A stretch of 64,000 bases of DNA, taken from the NCBI RefSeq assembly GCF_963678975.1, contig NC_089272.1, positions 59,594,574-59,658,573 of the forward strand, in the 5' to 3' direction. The notes below the pieces were generated by a model. It searched no databases, was not told where the DNA came from, and saw only the letters and a program-made list of their open reading frames with translations. The translations under genes were made by a program, and so were the position numbers. This document shows positions 25,001 through 36,279 of the stretch, piece by piece (within the stretch, counting starts at the first letter, position 1; each line of letters begins with the position of its first letter). The stretch comes from Dysidea avara. Its lineage: Eukaryota > Porifera > Demospongiae > Dictyoceratida > Dysideidae.

Positions 25001-25453
25001 CATAGGCGATTCTAAGGGGGAGCCAGGGGGGACCATGGCCCCCCCTGTTAAAAAATAACTTTTAAAAAATCTTGGGGAAAAGTTGCTGTATAGATTGGCA
25101 TTGTTATTTTTAGCATTTTTCATGTTTTTAGAACAAATTTTAGGCTGCTTTCAAGCCTTTAAATTGCAAAAATCCTGCAGCTTCTGGGGGTTGCACCCCC
25201 AGACCCCCCTGAAAATTCTACTTTATACTATAGCCAAACAACAATAGTTATGCTGTTTCCTACTGCCCCCCCCCCCCCCCGGAGGTCAGGTCTAGAATCG
25301 CCACTGGACTACAGAGATAAAATGCCTAACTTTTAGTACATTTAATTTTGTTTAGCTACACCATTATTAAAATTAACATCACACCACACTGTTACAGTCC
25401 TCACCAGAGATCATCACTCCACAGAGAAGCAGAATCATCTTAAAATCAGACAT
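18017..25453 (-). CDS. Secreted fibrinogen-like protein, copy B (two exons)
   Basis: Exon 1 is 25453-25405 (MSDFKMILLLCGVMIS plus one base, donor gtgagg). Exon 2 is 18999-18017, after an acceptor tttgtaacag at 19000-19001. The phase fits: G|TG codes V, giving VILSNKVVIAADEQC. Protein about 343 residues: signal peptide, two NPE/GYY fibrinogen-like motifs, GGGWRRI domain, GSPRRHIWTYAAG, PLWDGSGCF, and the end VELELYIQ. It is over 90% similar by eye to the plus-strand copy at 3925-6088; it lacks the three residues TGA before SSQTSIDG. The 6.4-kb intron has taken in at least four MITEs, one LINE end and a palindromic repeat. An ORF read from GTG at 19000 is only exon 2; the intron sequence before it is out of frame with copy 1, which supports splicing. 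Confidence 0.82.
19686..20513. mobile_element. Mutator-like MITE, member 1
   Basis: Ends TAGCCTCGCGGGGCC and GGCCATGCGAGACTA, flanked by an exact 9-bp duplication GCCTGATAC at 19677-19685 and 20514-20522. It is 828 bp with no coding. The TAGYCTCGCG ends with 9-bp duplications are shared with 20852-21296 and 21481-21848. A 9-bp target duplication suggests the Mutator group; the superfamily is inference. Confidence 0.8.
20600..20801 (-). mobile_element. LINE 3' end fragment
   Basis: Read on minus, about 20801 down to 20600 gives DAYKFSFFPSTIKLWNQLP, then DVINSSTPNEFCNNL, then FYDHTCAL and a stop, followed by an AATATAATAATAAT tail. It matches the terminal segment of the LINE at 16029-16637. 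5'-truncated. Confidence 0.75.
20852..21296. mobile_element. Mutator-like MITE, member 2
   Basis: Ends TAGTCTCGCGTGGCCAGACC and its inverse, with about 90 bp of inverted repeat at each end (20852-20941 and 21207-21296). It is 445 bp. The flanks GCTAATGCTG and GCTAGTGCTG look like a degenerate 9-10-bp duplication. No coding. It carries the same ends as members 1 and 3. Confidence 0.75.
21313..21986. mobile_element. PIF/Harbinger-like MITE split by an insertion
   Basis: Inverted ends GGGGGCATCTCCAAACTG (21313) and its inverse ending at 21986, flanked by TTA on both sides (21310-21312, 21987-21989). TTA duplication with G-rich ends fits PIF/Harbinger. Without the inserted element at 21481-21848 and its 9-bp duplication it is about 297 bp. 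Confidence 0.78.
21481..21848. mobile_element. Mutator-like MITE, member 3, nested
   Basis: 368 bp, ends TAGTCTCGCGCAGCC and inverse, with an exact 9-bp target duplication TTTGTAGAC (21472-21480, 21849-21857). The inverted repeats extend about 120 bp, leaving a short loop. It is inserted inside the PIF/Harbinger-like MITE, so it is the younger of the two. Confidence 0.82.
24230..24790. repeat. Long imperfect inverted repeat
   Basis: Left arm about 24230-24420 and right arm about 24600-24790 are inverted copies. Examples: GTTTTTGTCTTTATCTCCCT and its inverse at about 24655; CACCTTTAATTTGAAAC and its counterpart near 24390. Non-coding. It lies in the large intron of fibrinogen-like copy B. It resembles a foldback MITE; its boundaries are not sharp and no target duplication is seen. 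Confidence 0.6.
25011..25306. mobile_element. hAT-like MITE (CATAGGCGATTCTA family), copy 2
   Basis: Ends CATAGGCGATTCTAAGG and TAGAATCGCCACTG, flanked by an exact 8-bp duplication GACTACAG at 25003-25010 and 25307-25314. It is 296 bp, about 90% similar to 10032-10305, and has a poly-C run near its right end. Non-coding. Confidence 0.88.
25405..25453 (-). other. Signal-peptide exon of fibrinogen-like copy B
   Basis: 49-nt exon: 16 codons plus one base, donor G|gtgagg. Same length, phase and opening MSDFKM as 3925-3973. The assignment to the exon at 18017-18999, 6.4 kb away, is inferred from phase and from the copy 1 arrangement. Confidence 0.72.
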
Positions 25454-26743
25454 GCTTAACCTATGCAAAGTGATATTATTCTCACAATACTGATATACAG
25501 CATACATACAAGCTTAATTCAAGCCACAGACAAACTAACTGAGACACCACTCCAGTCAGCACAAAATATCAAAATGGTTACAGTCACAACAGAATCACAC
25601 ACTATGCAACTATGTAGTTAAAGGATAGTTTCATTTGACACTAATGGTAAACACTTCATACATATATGTATGAACACCGGATTTATGTATGCAATTAATT
25701 GCATCATCCAATACAAAACCAATTCAACCAATGGAAAACAATCTATACATTACAGTTCTGTGTCTAATGAGCAATCACTTTCCTCATTCCTGTGCTATAG
25801 TGCGTAACTTGTATCCTAACAACTATTGTAGTTGTTCTCAGTGTTACTAAGTGATCATGCTAAACCCAGGAACATACATATTACTACACGATACACTATG
25901 GACATTGTCACGGTAACAAAGAGTCTTACATATATACAATGATCATATAGAACAGACTAACGTAATTAACAGAAAGAGCCTCGATACTGACAAGAGGCAT
26001 CTCACTGTTAGCTAGGAATTGAATATGGAATAATGGAAGCAATTTTGATAGAAAACAATGCAGTTAAAAATGAGGTCTTGTGCTGCCATCTTAATAATGA
26101 TTGTACAACTCATTATTTTGATGATGAAGCTTTAGGCCTGAGTCAGGTATGCTGACATAAAAAGCAACTAGCATAATTAATGCTCTAGTGGCATGATAGC
26201 CAATCTGCTGTTCACATACTACACATTTTTCTGTAATATTTTGATATGTGGGAGGAAATGACATAAACATGCCAAAAGGAAAAAACATATAGTTGCATCT
26301 TTCATTATTTGAATAGCACATTGTTATTGTTATTAAAACTTTACAGTGACTAGCACTGAAAGTCTGACAGCAACATGTGCTGCAGCCTTAGGATTACCTA
26401 ACCTAATTTCAAGGACTAATGACTTACAGCTGAAAAGGTGTAACAGAAAAAGGGCCAAAGTAAGGAAAAAAATGTCAACCCCAGGATTTATGAACCTTTG
26501 CTGCTACAGTGTTATAACTTTATATTATAATTAAAGGGTAGCTTAGAGTTGTTTTGCTGACCAGAAGTATAATTGATTTTTATAAATTGAAAATTGACTC
26601 AGCAATAAAGCAAACCCCCTATTGGTAAATTACAGACTGAGATTTATTCACATCGATAAAGTATGGAGATAATTTATAGAATCATTTCACTGCATATTTG
26701 TCTGAGTGGCTGCAAGGCCATGCATGTAGGTAGCTAGCCACCT

Positions 26744-26744
<1 letters not shown>

Positions 26745-26816
<72 letters not shown>
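26745..26816. repeat. (CA)n microsatellite
   Basis: About 72 bp of CA dinucleotide with one interruption (AAAC). The open frame through it on the minus strand is only repeat translation. Confidence 0.95.
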
Positions 26817-29261
26817 CCAGCCCCTGATGTGTCCCAAGCTGAGGGACATTATGTTCCCTACAATTGCACACAGCAATCACACTAATTATGCACATGAATA
26901 ATTAGTGTGCACACACAGTGAAACCTTATCAATAGCTAGGGCCACATATACGGGATGATCAAAAAATAATATGGTCTTGATAGTAGGGTGGTCCTATTCA
27001 ATCATACAGTACGAGGATCTGGCCACTATAACAAGGTGGTCACAATAAAGTGGTGACTGTTAGGAGAGGAATCAGATTAACTAATTGCTAAGTCATCATG
27101 ATCACTGAGGATCACATTTCAACTACAAATCATCCAGCCAGTACAGTTGATAAAATTAATGCTGATGGAAGGAACATCACACCCAGTATCACAGACACCT
27201 CAACTATTATTCTGTATGCCTTTTGTACAGAGAATTTTCAGAGAAGTGGAGCACTTGTTTTTCCAGCCATGCGAAATATTTATTCTCACATTTAAATTAT
27301 GCAACCAGATTTGAGGCTTTCATCTGAATGCAAAATGTTTTCATCTATATTAAACTCTACTGAACTTGACACCACAATTAAATTATTGACGTAATAGACT
27401 ACCAAATTCTACTCAAAATTAAGAATTGGCATATCTGGTTTCTGCATCAACTTTTCATAAGAACCGCAAGTGGAGGATTTATTACCATTGAATGGACATG
27501 GTCGCATGGAGTTGTTGGATGGGGTGGTGAAGCCACATACAGCTAGCTTATCTTGTTTGTTTTCAGTTGGAAACCATCTAAGTTCAAGTAACTACTCATC
27601 CTCTTTTACCTCTAACCATTGCAGGGGCAGATATAGGATTTTCAAAAGGGGGTGCTAAGCTGGGGCATCTATAGTGGGAGGGAAGAAAAGTGGCAACTAG
27701 TCAATACAACTAGTAGTACAGTGTGCCAGCATGTGGAGCATTGAATAAGCATTATGAGCCACTTTTATTAGTTATAAAAGTGAAATTGTTCCAGCAGTGT
27801 AGCGGTATCTAGCTTTCGTATTTTATAATTATAAAGGGCAGCATAAAAATAATGTTGCAGTATGATTTGAGTTTAAAGTTGAAGTTCAATGGGTCTAGGA
27901 GTTGGTATTTGTTCTTTATAGTTTAATGATGAATGTTGAGTAGTTGACTGTTCTATTAGAGTATTTTAATGTTCAACAGTTTTCCCCCTGAAATATAAAT
28001 TTGACCCCTCTTGTTGAGAGAATAGCTCACTCTTTCCATCTTTTCATTGTCCATGTATGTACTGTACTGTAGCTGTACTGTTAGATGTACTGTAGATGTA
28101 CTGTAGATGTACTATAGCTTCTACTATCTATCTAGCAAGAATTTTGGAGAGGGGCGCTTCAGCCCCCCATGCACCCCCTAAAATAGACACTCTTGCATTG
28201 ATCATGATTACTTCTTGCAACCTAGAGGGAGTTGCAAAGCCAGAGTCCAGAGATCTAGCTGAATTCCTAAACAGCATCATGTATATCTAGTACATCACAA
28301 TATCGTGTGATTGATTAAGTAACGTTCAGCTAATGCAGTGACCAATTCTCTGCTGTGCTAGCAAGCAAGGAGACATTATCTGCTGGCATTATAACTTTAT
28401 GTACACACACCCACCACAAGAATGTCAATTTCAGAATTGATGATTTAATGTGATACGTCCACAACACATGAAGGCACAAAAACAAGTGTGAGCCACACTA
28501 TAAACAGAACTGTGTTATAAAGATCTTTTTATGCACCACTGAAGTGATTGAACCATATACTACCCAAATCATAGCTACAGTATATTGCAAAGGCTTGGTT
28601 TCTGTTTTAAGATGAGAACTTTTGACTTCACAGTTTAATCAGCTAAACAGCAATTAGCTACTTGTAACACATTAAACTACAGGTATAGCTACATGTATAC
28701 AGAGGTTTGTTCACTAAGGGCTCAAGCAACTTCGTTCTTGTTCCATCACAACTGATGATACCAATCGATTTCTTCTCCATATCTCATTCTTGTACATAGC
28801 AATATTTAGTTGCTATTAGCTGCTTGCATGGACCAAAGGGTGTTAGTGCCAAAACAAAACCATGCATGCGTGTGGGGAATTGAGAATAGATTAAGCCTAT
28901 AATATGTTAGTGACCACAAAATTTTAATAATGACATTCTGTCCTCATATATCGCAGTACGTTAATTAGTTTACTTAACGTATTGTGATAGTGTTAATATC
29001 ATTATGTACTACCACTTAGCTATCACCTAATAAAGCAATGTAGTTGATCTGTATTGCAACACAACACAAATTTGGCACTCGCACACTAGGTGTCTAGCTA
29101 CTATGCAGAGACCTAAAGTTCACTGATCTAATTGTGCAAAAGGCAAACAGTGTACAAAAATAATGTACTTTCACTTGTAGAGATACAAATACAATAAGAC
29201 CACCCCGTCTGCTCAACTCATAAAGAATATTATTTTGTAAACTAGAATTAGTTTAGAGAAG

Positions 29262-29355
29262 AGCCACCAAACTTATACCCTCCCTGTGTGACCTACTATT
29301 ACACTGAAAGACTTCAGAGACTCAATTTTCCAAGTTTACTGTTTTTACACTTCTT
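29262..29355 (+). mobile_element. LINE reverse-transcriptase scrap
   Basis: Reads RRATKLIPSLCDLL and, after a frame shift near 29308, TERLQRLNFPSL, the conserved region after the polymerase core in CR1/L2-type LINEs (usual form: QRRATKLIP..L...ERL..L.LPSL). Very short and old. The 5' and 3' limits are not visible. Confidence 0.5.
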
Positions 29356-32300
29356 ATTGCATAAGCTGTGTCATACACCATACAAATTATTATAACTGAC
29401 GTAGCATACCATTGCATCATTGTTACACTCACTTTATAAATACATGCTCTTGTGGAACATGAGTTACAGTTGTAAAGTTGTTTTGTGTTGTGCTGTATAG
29501 CATGTATTGTTTTCTATGCATGTTATATTGATTTTTCTGGTGCAGAACCTTGTACAGACTCATATTTGTATTGATTGGTAAGGCAAGATTGATAATAAAT
29601 AGATAAACTATGTATCATATACACTAAGTGAATGAGTTTTCTCCTATGTCTTTCTTAACTGTTACAGTATATTTCAATCAAGTATTCTTGATTATGCCCA
29701 ATGATAATTTGCATATTCAAATAGTGTAAAACATTTGAAACTTACAGTTGCACATTCTAAAAAGTCAGCAGTTTTTGTAGCTGGTGATGGAATTTAGCTC
29801 AATTTCTATATACCATGGTGTCCAATGACTTTTGAATTTACCTATACATTAGTTGAGCACTTCATCTTCATAATGTGAGTGCTCAGTACTCCAATTGCAG
29901 GGAATTACTCAAATATATTATGAGTGCTGAGTGTGTGCATGCGTGCAAAGAACTTGTATTCTTCCCAGGGGCAGATCTAGGATTTATAAAAGGGGGGGCT
30001 AAGTAAAGGTATAATAATCTCTTGGGTAGAGGTGTGCAAAGTACACTTCCCAGCATGTGAAGCATGCTGGAACTAGGGGGGTCTGGGGGCATGCTCCTCC
30101 AGGAAAATTTTGAAACATAGATGCTAAAATACTGCAATTTGGAGACATTTCCACATAAAATTCATAATATTTTCTGCCTGTAGATATTTTATATACTGCC
30201 TTTAGATTATATGTATGGCTCTCTGAAGCATTTTGCTAATGGTAAAGTTTGGGTAGGTACAAACAGCCAAGTACATGATGCACCCCTCTCACAATTGCAC
30301 AACATTGAATAGGTGCATGTTAGAATAATAATGTTGAAAGTGGAAAATTTTGAAATTTGAACAATACAAAATTGAATCTGAGAGCATTTTCAATGGAAAT
30401 TAATTGTATACCTGAATTAAGTATTGCCATACATATTAACAACACAATTGCAAGTAGATGAATAAAGCCCTTTAAACAGACCAATGCACTTCATTGTATG
30501 TATAGGTGCAGGCAGATTTGGAAAAATTCCATAACAGAACCAACTACATGTTTCCAGTGAATGTTCTATTAGAGTAGTTAGCTAACTGCTCTATTAGAGT
30601 ATCTCAATCTTGTACACCTCCAATGCTGATCCAGGTCCTTGTTGCATAAACTTTAGCATAAATCCACTGATAATACCTTGGAAAGATGTTTATAAGGTGG
30701 TTTTATGAGTATTTGCATTATTAATGATTATATAATTATGCTAAGACAAAACTACTCAGCATAATTATTGATCAAGTAAAGCCTAAATATGAAGGGGAGG
30801 CTTCAGCCCCCAAAGCCCCCCTGGATCCAGCTATGTGATAGGTATACAAAAAGCAGACATGTGGGTTTACCAGCAGGTGAAAAATTCTAGGTACAGTATA
30901 TGGTATCACCATGATATTCTGACAACTTTAAAAAGTATTCAATATGCAGCCAGTGCTTCATTCTTTCATTATTACTCCATCCATAGCTATTACTTGAATT
31001 TCTACTAAACCACAACAGGTCCAACAGGTACAATGGTTAATCTATCAACATCGGCTTCTTCCCTTATGTGTATATAGGCATGACAATGTATTAAGCTTAT
31101 TTTGGGTCATGTTTGGGATACTGTGGCACCACCTCCAAATATTTTACAATGCTACTAACTAGATAGCTAGTAGAAGAAGGCTAATGTAGATATAGAAAGC
31201 AGAGGGTGTATTTTTCAAGGTGGAGGGGTTCCAACAGCAACTGCTAGCCAGTAGCAGGAGTCTTAGGGGCATAGCCCCCAATCGTTGAGTATTTCAAAAG
31301 TCCAAAACTCAACAGATTGTTTATATATTTCATGAATGAATTAGCATGTTATGTGATAACGAATCGGATAGCTCATATATTTGTAACCACTGCTGGATAG
31401 TGGAGTTATACATACAGACATGAATCCATGCACAAAATATATATAACAGAATGACTTACAAACAAGCATCATTTCTAACTAAGTGTACTAAGTACACCCA
31501 TGTGCATGATATATACAGAAGGTTTATTTCCATTAACTGCACATTGTAGTATTCAAGCTCACACTCAGTTTTACATTTACAGTGTCTGGTCAAGAAATAC
31601 TCCTTCCTCAGCATTCACATAAATATCCATTAAATTTTTGAGAATGAACTTCATTGTTAGAAATGTATGATTAGGCTTTTATTGAGCTCTATTAGAGAAT
31701 ACTTGATCGTTCTATTAGAGTATTTCAATCACTGCCAAGAGGACTTGGAATCACAGCACAAAAGTGATTGAGCAACATCATGCAGTATATCACCAAATAG
31801 TGACTCAAACCATCCAGTGAAGAGAGCTAGGACACAAGTAATAGTGTGTTAGGTTACTGCTGAAAGGGGTTTCCTGAAACCCTTGGAAACTCCCCCTGGA
31901 AAAACCTTGAAAGTGTGATCAAGATAATACCTTTTGAAGAACTGATTTGAGAGGTCATAATCATATTATTTGTGACTTGATAACACAGTCAAATGCTCTA
32001 ATAGGATATCATAGGATATCCAAAAGAATTTTGTTATACGTAGTACTGATAAAAGGACCAGTTTCTACATTGGGATCTCTCTGCATTCTTGAGCTCTGCA
32101 CTGCTGCCTCACCATTGTGTCAAACATTCTGCAATACCGAATTAAATAATTTATCATAATGTACTCCATACTGAGGGAAATTTCAGAGATAGTACTAGCC
32201 AGATGGAATGGAGGCCTCTTCTAAGTTTGGTAAAGAAGTGGTAGCATCAGTAAAACAGAATAAAAATATTGGTATAATGATAATATAGTACTTTTGTAGA

Positions 32301-33324
32301 AACTGAACATATTCATCTCAGTTAAGCAACTCAGTGTGATTAGTACAGTATATGAGTTATTGCATAATTCTGAACAATGAAATATAAAAGCAATGGAACT
32401 TCTCTAATAAAGCAGTCATGCAGGAGTTTTTATGTTTGTTATTATAAGCATGCGTTGTATATGCAATAATATTATGCTTTGCAAGTAATTGGGAACGTAT
32501 GGTCTACTATTACTGTATTATGTGTGTCTCTGCTAAGGAGGAATGGCTATGGTTTATGAACAGTCACGTAGTTGCAAATGATGAAACTACAGATTTCTGA
32601 TCAGCCAAGTGCCACATACTCATCTGATATCCATTACTCTATACACTTCTTTCATGTAGAAAAGTTGGAGGTCATGACAGGTAGAGTTTTTTTTTAATGA
32701 ATAGCATGCAATTGCACTGGATTTCATAAGCAGATAATATAAGATAGCATGATATTACTGCAAAATGTCTGTAATAGAGCTGTGCAATACTATTGATGCT
32801 ACCCAGTATCATGATGACAAGTGGCAATACTCTACTCCAAGATTCGGTATCGTAGGTATCAATTTTGCTATGTGATGATGTTGGGTCACATTTTCAATTT
32901 ATTTGAGTCAAGCTTTTGCATAATTATGATACAAAATTTGCATTTGACATTGCTAACAGGTTCATTTCTAGTGTACTCTTGACTCTACATTAAAAAATTC
33001 AAGCCATTTTCATGCTGTTAAATTTCCAGAAACTCGTGAGGCTTGCATTTCACCCAAAAGACTCTTGCTATTTTTCAAGGGTCATCTTCCCATATTTAAC
33101 TGTTTTAAAATTTTCCCATAGTACAACTTATATGGCATGAAGTCATAGTCCACAAGAAGCGACAGGGTAATTCTGTCACGTTATCAAATTTAATGTCCAG
33201 CCTGGAGTAGCTGTAGTCCATGCACTATACATTCACTAACATGAATGCGAGCATATACATATTGGTGGTAAAAAGGAGGGAAGTCTAAGCACTCCTTCTC
33301 AGCTGAGGGGGGTTTGCCTCCCTC

Positions 33325-33593
33325 CATAGGCGGCGGAAAGGGGGGGGCTAGGGGGCTAAAGCCCCCCCTCGGTCTGCTGAGGGGGGGCTTAGCCCCCCCT
33401 CAGAATGATATCACACCGAAATTATCTTTCTTGGAGTGGGGCTGAAAACTGTGATAAAGATCGAGATACTCTAATAGAGCAGTCACTCTAATAAAGTAGT
33501 CAGTGTGTAGCGAGCTATGAAAGGATTTTTATGTAGTTTATCAGCTAGGAATGGTAGCTAGTGAGGTGGAAAGCTCTTGTCAGTTGGTTGCGA

Positions 33594-33639
<46 letters not shown>

Positions 33640-33717
33640 GTCTCACCTTACCAAACTATAGAAATAAGTCTGGGTCAGCCCAGCCCCCCCTCATATCAAC
33701 TACTTCCGCCGCCGCTG
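33325..33717. mobile_element. hAT-like MITE with long poly-T
   Basis: Ends CATAGGCGGCGGAAAGG and CTTCCGCCGCCGCTG, flanked by an exact 8-bp duplication CCTCCCTC (33317-33324, 33718-33725). It holds GGGGGG/CCCCCC stretches, a pair of CTCTAATARA motifs (near 33470) and an uninterrupted run of about 42 T near 33597-33638. Non-coding. Confidence 0.85.
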
Positions 33718-34202
33718 CCTCCCTCACCTTATAATCATGAAATTATAGTATGAGATTTAGCCAAAGAAATAAGTAGCTAAATAATAGGACTCAAAGACCA
33801 TTAGATAATAGTTATAAAAATAAAATCCCCCTGCGTCTATCAACATCATGGTCTGAATGTGAGTCTACATGCAAACTATATATCTCTTTGGTATGATCAA
33901 TCATACATGCATTTATTAGCATACTAATACTGTGACTGCATTGTTAATACAGATAGGATTGTATGTGTTGAAATAAAACCAATATTGAACACACACCTGT
34001 AAACTATGTATAACTAATACTGCATATTGGTCGGGACAAATCTAGAACATCACACCTTTTCAATACAGCTGCTCTACAGCTTTGATATAGAGATTGCTCA
34101 TGTTTTTTTTTTTCAAAATAAAATAATGTTAACACATTTACATGACTTGAGGATTGCACAGGTATAATCATTTAACACATTGTTTTGTAATGCATAGCAT
34201 AC

Positions 34203-35309
34203 TCACTGGATGTAAAGCTCCAGTTGATCAACCAAGGGAGATGCAGCATTAAAAAGGAAAAATGAACATATTCTAGCTTCTATATCACTTGTAGTGATCC
34301 CACTCAACTCATAATAGAACCATGGTTGGGTAGTACTGCTGCAACAATGGCTTTCAATGCAACCAGATCTGTCCCACAATGGGTCATTGAAGTAATATGC
34401 AGATGTATCTTGAACATCAAGAGCTCCTGATTCACAGTAATAGTTAGTTTGCACAAAGGGAGGAGGGGCTGGCCCTCCACCAACAGCACAAGGACAGTTA
34501 AAAGTAGTATCTGTTAGATTATCATGTCTTCCAATGGTATAACTCCAAATATGTTGACGAGGGCTATCATAAGTGATTAATAGTCCATCACCATAGTAAC
34601 CATCGATTGTCATTTGACCACCAAAGTTGTATGCAAAGAATCCGACTGGAATCCCCTTCTGATATCCTCTTGCTCTACCACACACCCTCTGGTAACTTGT
34701 TCCATTAGTGGAGAAGTTGGCAGAAGAGCAAGCACCACTAGAGTCACTGACTACACGGCAGAAGCTAACACCAGAGTTAGTGTCTTTAAGCCATCCATTA
34801 GGACAATCCCCACCTGCACTGATATCGATGTTAGCAATTCTTCTCCACCCTCCACCGACACCAGCACATGTGGAGAGAAAGCCAGCAGCAATTTCTGTCA
34901 TGTTACAATATGTCCATTGGTCATAATTGATTCTATAGTATCCTGACTTGTCCACAGTTTCAGGATTACCATTGTAAATATTCAAACAAGATGATCCAGA
35001 ATAAGTCATCCCACAAAAAACTTGACTAGGGCCATCAAGGATCCAGTAATATCCTGACCTGCCTTGACTGTCTGGGTTCATATTGTAAATTTCTTCACAA
35101 GAATTACCGAGATTGAAAGGAGACTGAAACTGATAATCTTCACAGTAGTCAGTAGCCATCATCAGTTCCTTAGTGAGGATCATTGTTACAGTAATGTAAT
35201 AAACCACCAACATCATTACCAATAGTGATCTGAACAAGAGGACACAGTAACTACTGAGTGACTGTACAGGATACTTCTGTACAACATCTCCCACTAATGA
35301 GACTTCCAT
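34203..35309 (-). CDS. Secreted or membrane-anchored fibrinogen-like protein, divergent copy
   Basis: Single open exon, 368 residues from the first ATG. Same order as the other copies: SCEEIYNMNPDSQGRSGYYW, VFCGM, then SCLNIYNGNPETVDKSGYYR, then GVGGGWRRIANIDISAGGDC, DSPRQHIWSYTIG, DPLWDRSGC, and the end LELYIQ. By eye it is only about 55-60% identical to copies 1 and B, so this is an older duplicate. The N-terminus differs: a hydrophobic stretch VLLFRSLLVMMLVVYYITVT precedes MILTKELMMA and could be a signal peptide or anchor. The position that is a splice acceptor (cag) in the other copies reads caa here, so either the gene starts in this exon or another acceptor is used. The start is uncertain; an ATG at MMLVVYY is an alternative. 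Confidence 0.8.
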   Translation of the reverse strand: MEVSLVGDVVQKYPVQSLSSYCVLLFRSLLVMMLVVYYITVTMILTKELMMATDYCEDYQFQSPFNLGNSCEEIYNMNPDSQGRSGYYWILDGPSQVFCGMTYSGSSCLNIYNGNPETVDKSGYYRINYDQWTYCNMTEIAAGFLSTCAGVGGGWRRIANIDISAGGDCPNGWLKDTNSGVSFCRVVSDSSGACSSANFSTNGTSYQRVCGRARGYQKGIPVGFFAYNFGGQMTIDGYYGDGLLITYDSPRQHIWSYTIGRHDNLTDTTFNCPCAVGGGPAPPPFVQTNYYCESGALDVQDTSAYYFNDPLWDRSGCIESHCCSSTTQPWFYYELSGITTSDIEARICSFFLFNAASPLVDQLELYIQ

Positions 35310-35813
35310 ATATATTAAAGTTCATACTGTTATAGTATTATGAATATCCTATTGGTCTACTTTCTTGCACAGTCATCAATGTAACTACTGCAGGAAATCT
35401 ATTTTTGGGCATAGTGAATATGAATTGGAGAAGCAGGAAAAGAATTTTTCAAACGAAGTTTAAAGTGCACTTCTTTGAGGGTACCAAGCTATAACCAGTG
35501 ATCTAACAATAGCTATGTTATGCAAAGACTCATCATGTGGCCAAATTTAATATTGTACATAGCTGGGATGAAATAAAATCACTACTAGCTATATATTGCT
35601 ACACCCACTGACAGTGAATACAATGAATTTTGGTACACAAATTAATACATTCAAATGGTTCTCACTAAGAATCAGAATTCTAAATTATTGAACCAGTGTG
35701 ATGTGTTATTTTATTATAAAACGCTCTATTAGAACATTCAGGTATGTTATAAGGTTATATGCATGTGTGACAAGTTTTCTAATTCAACACATAACATGTA
35801 TGTACATTTCCAG

Positions 35814-35881
35814 TCAATCCAGAGTTGTTGAAGATACTGGAGGAGGCAAGCAGTGACAGTAGTGGATCTGTCAGTGATTAA
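35814..35881 (+). other. Candidate 3'-terminal exon of an unknown plus-strand gene
   Basis: After a good acceptor (tgtacatttccag at 35811-35813) the frame reads NPELLKILEEASSDSSGSVS-D and stops at 35881. The composition is protein-like, with an acidic and serine-rich tail. No upstream exon was identified. Function unknown; chance cannot be excluded. Confidence 0.3.
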
Positions 35882-36279
35882 GATGTGACACAATGGTGTG
35901 TATCTTGATGGGAGGAGCTACATAGGACCTCTTTATTATTATATAGAGACTCGCAAGATGCTCTTGGATGGCTGGACCAAGCATGTACTACACAAATAAT
36001 GAAAGCAGGCAGATGGCTCTAATGCAAGACTGTAATCTGCAGCTACTATTTCAAATAATATGCATTCACCTACTGTACCCACTCACTGGGTCAGCAGGCT
36101 AATTCAATACACCCAAAGTCCCACAAGGAGACAAGTACACGCATAGACATACATGTATATACTTTGCAAATCTTCAGTAGCCACACTTGAAGCAAATAAT
36201 GCATGTTGTCACACAATGCATGTAAAAATGTAAATATATACATAAATTAAGTGTACATAAGCTGAATAAACAGTGTCAT

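Larger units (their letters stand above)
25454..34202. other. Gene-poor stretch, repeats only
   Basis: Nearly 9 kb without a supportable gene. It holds a CA microsatellite, remnants with G-rich hAT-like ends (near 27620, 28140, 29965-30110, 30790-30835 and 31230), copies of the CTCTAWTAGAG motif (27950, 30565, 31690, 33465), a LINE scrap near 29262 and a complete MITE at 33325-33717. Open frames of 60-110 codons show no motif. Small exons of unknown genes cannot be excluded. Confidence 0.5.

Noticed and set aside
26682-26876. Open frame CVCVCVCV
   Set aside because: CA microsatellite read on minus.
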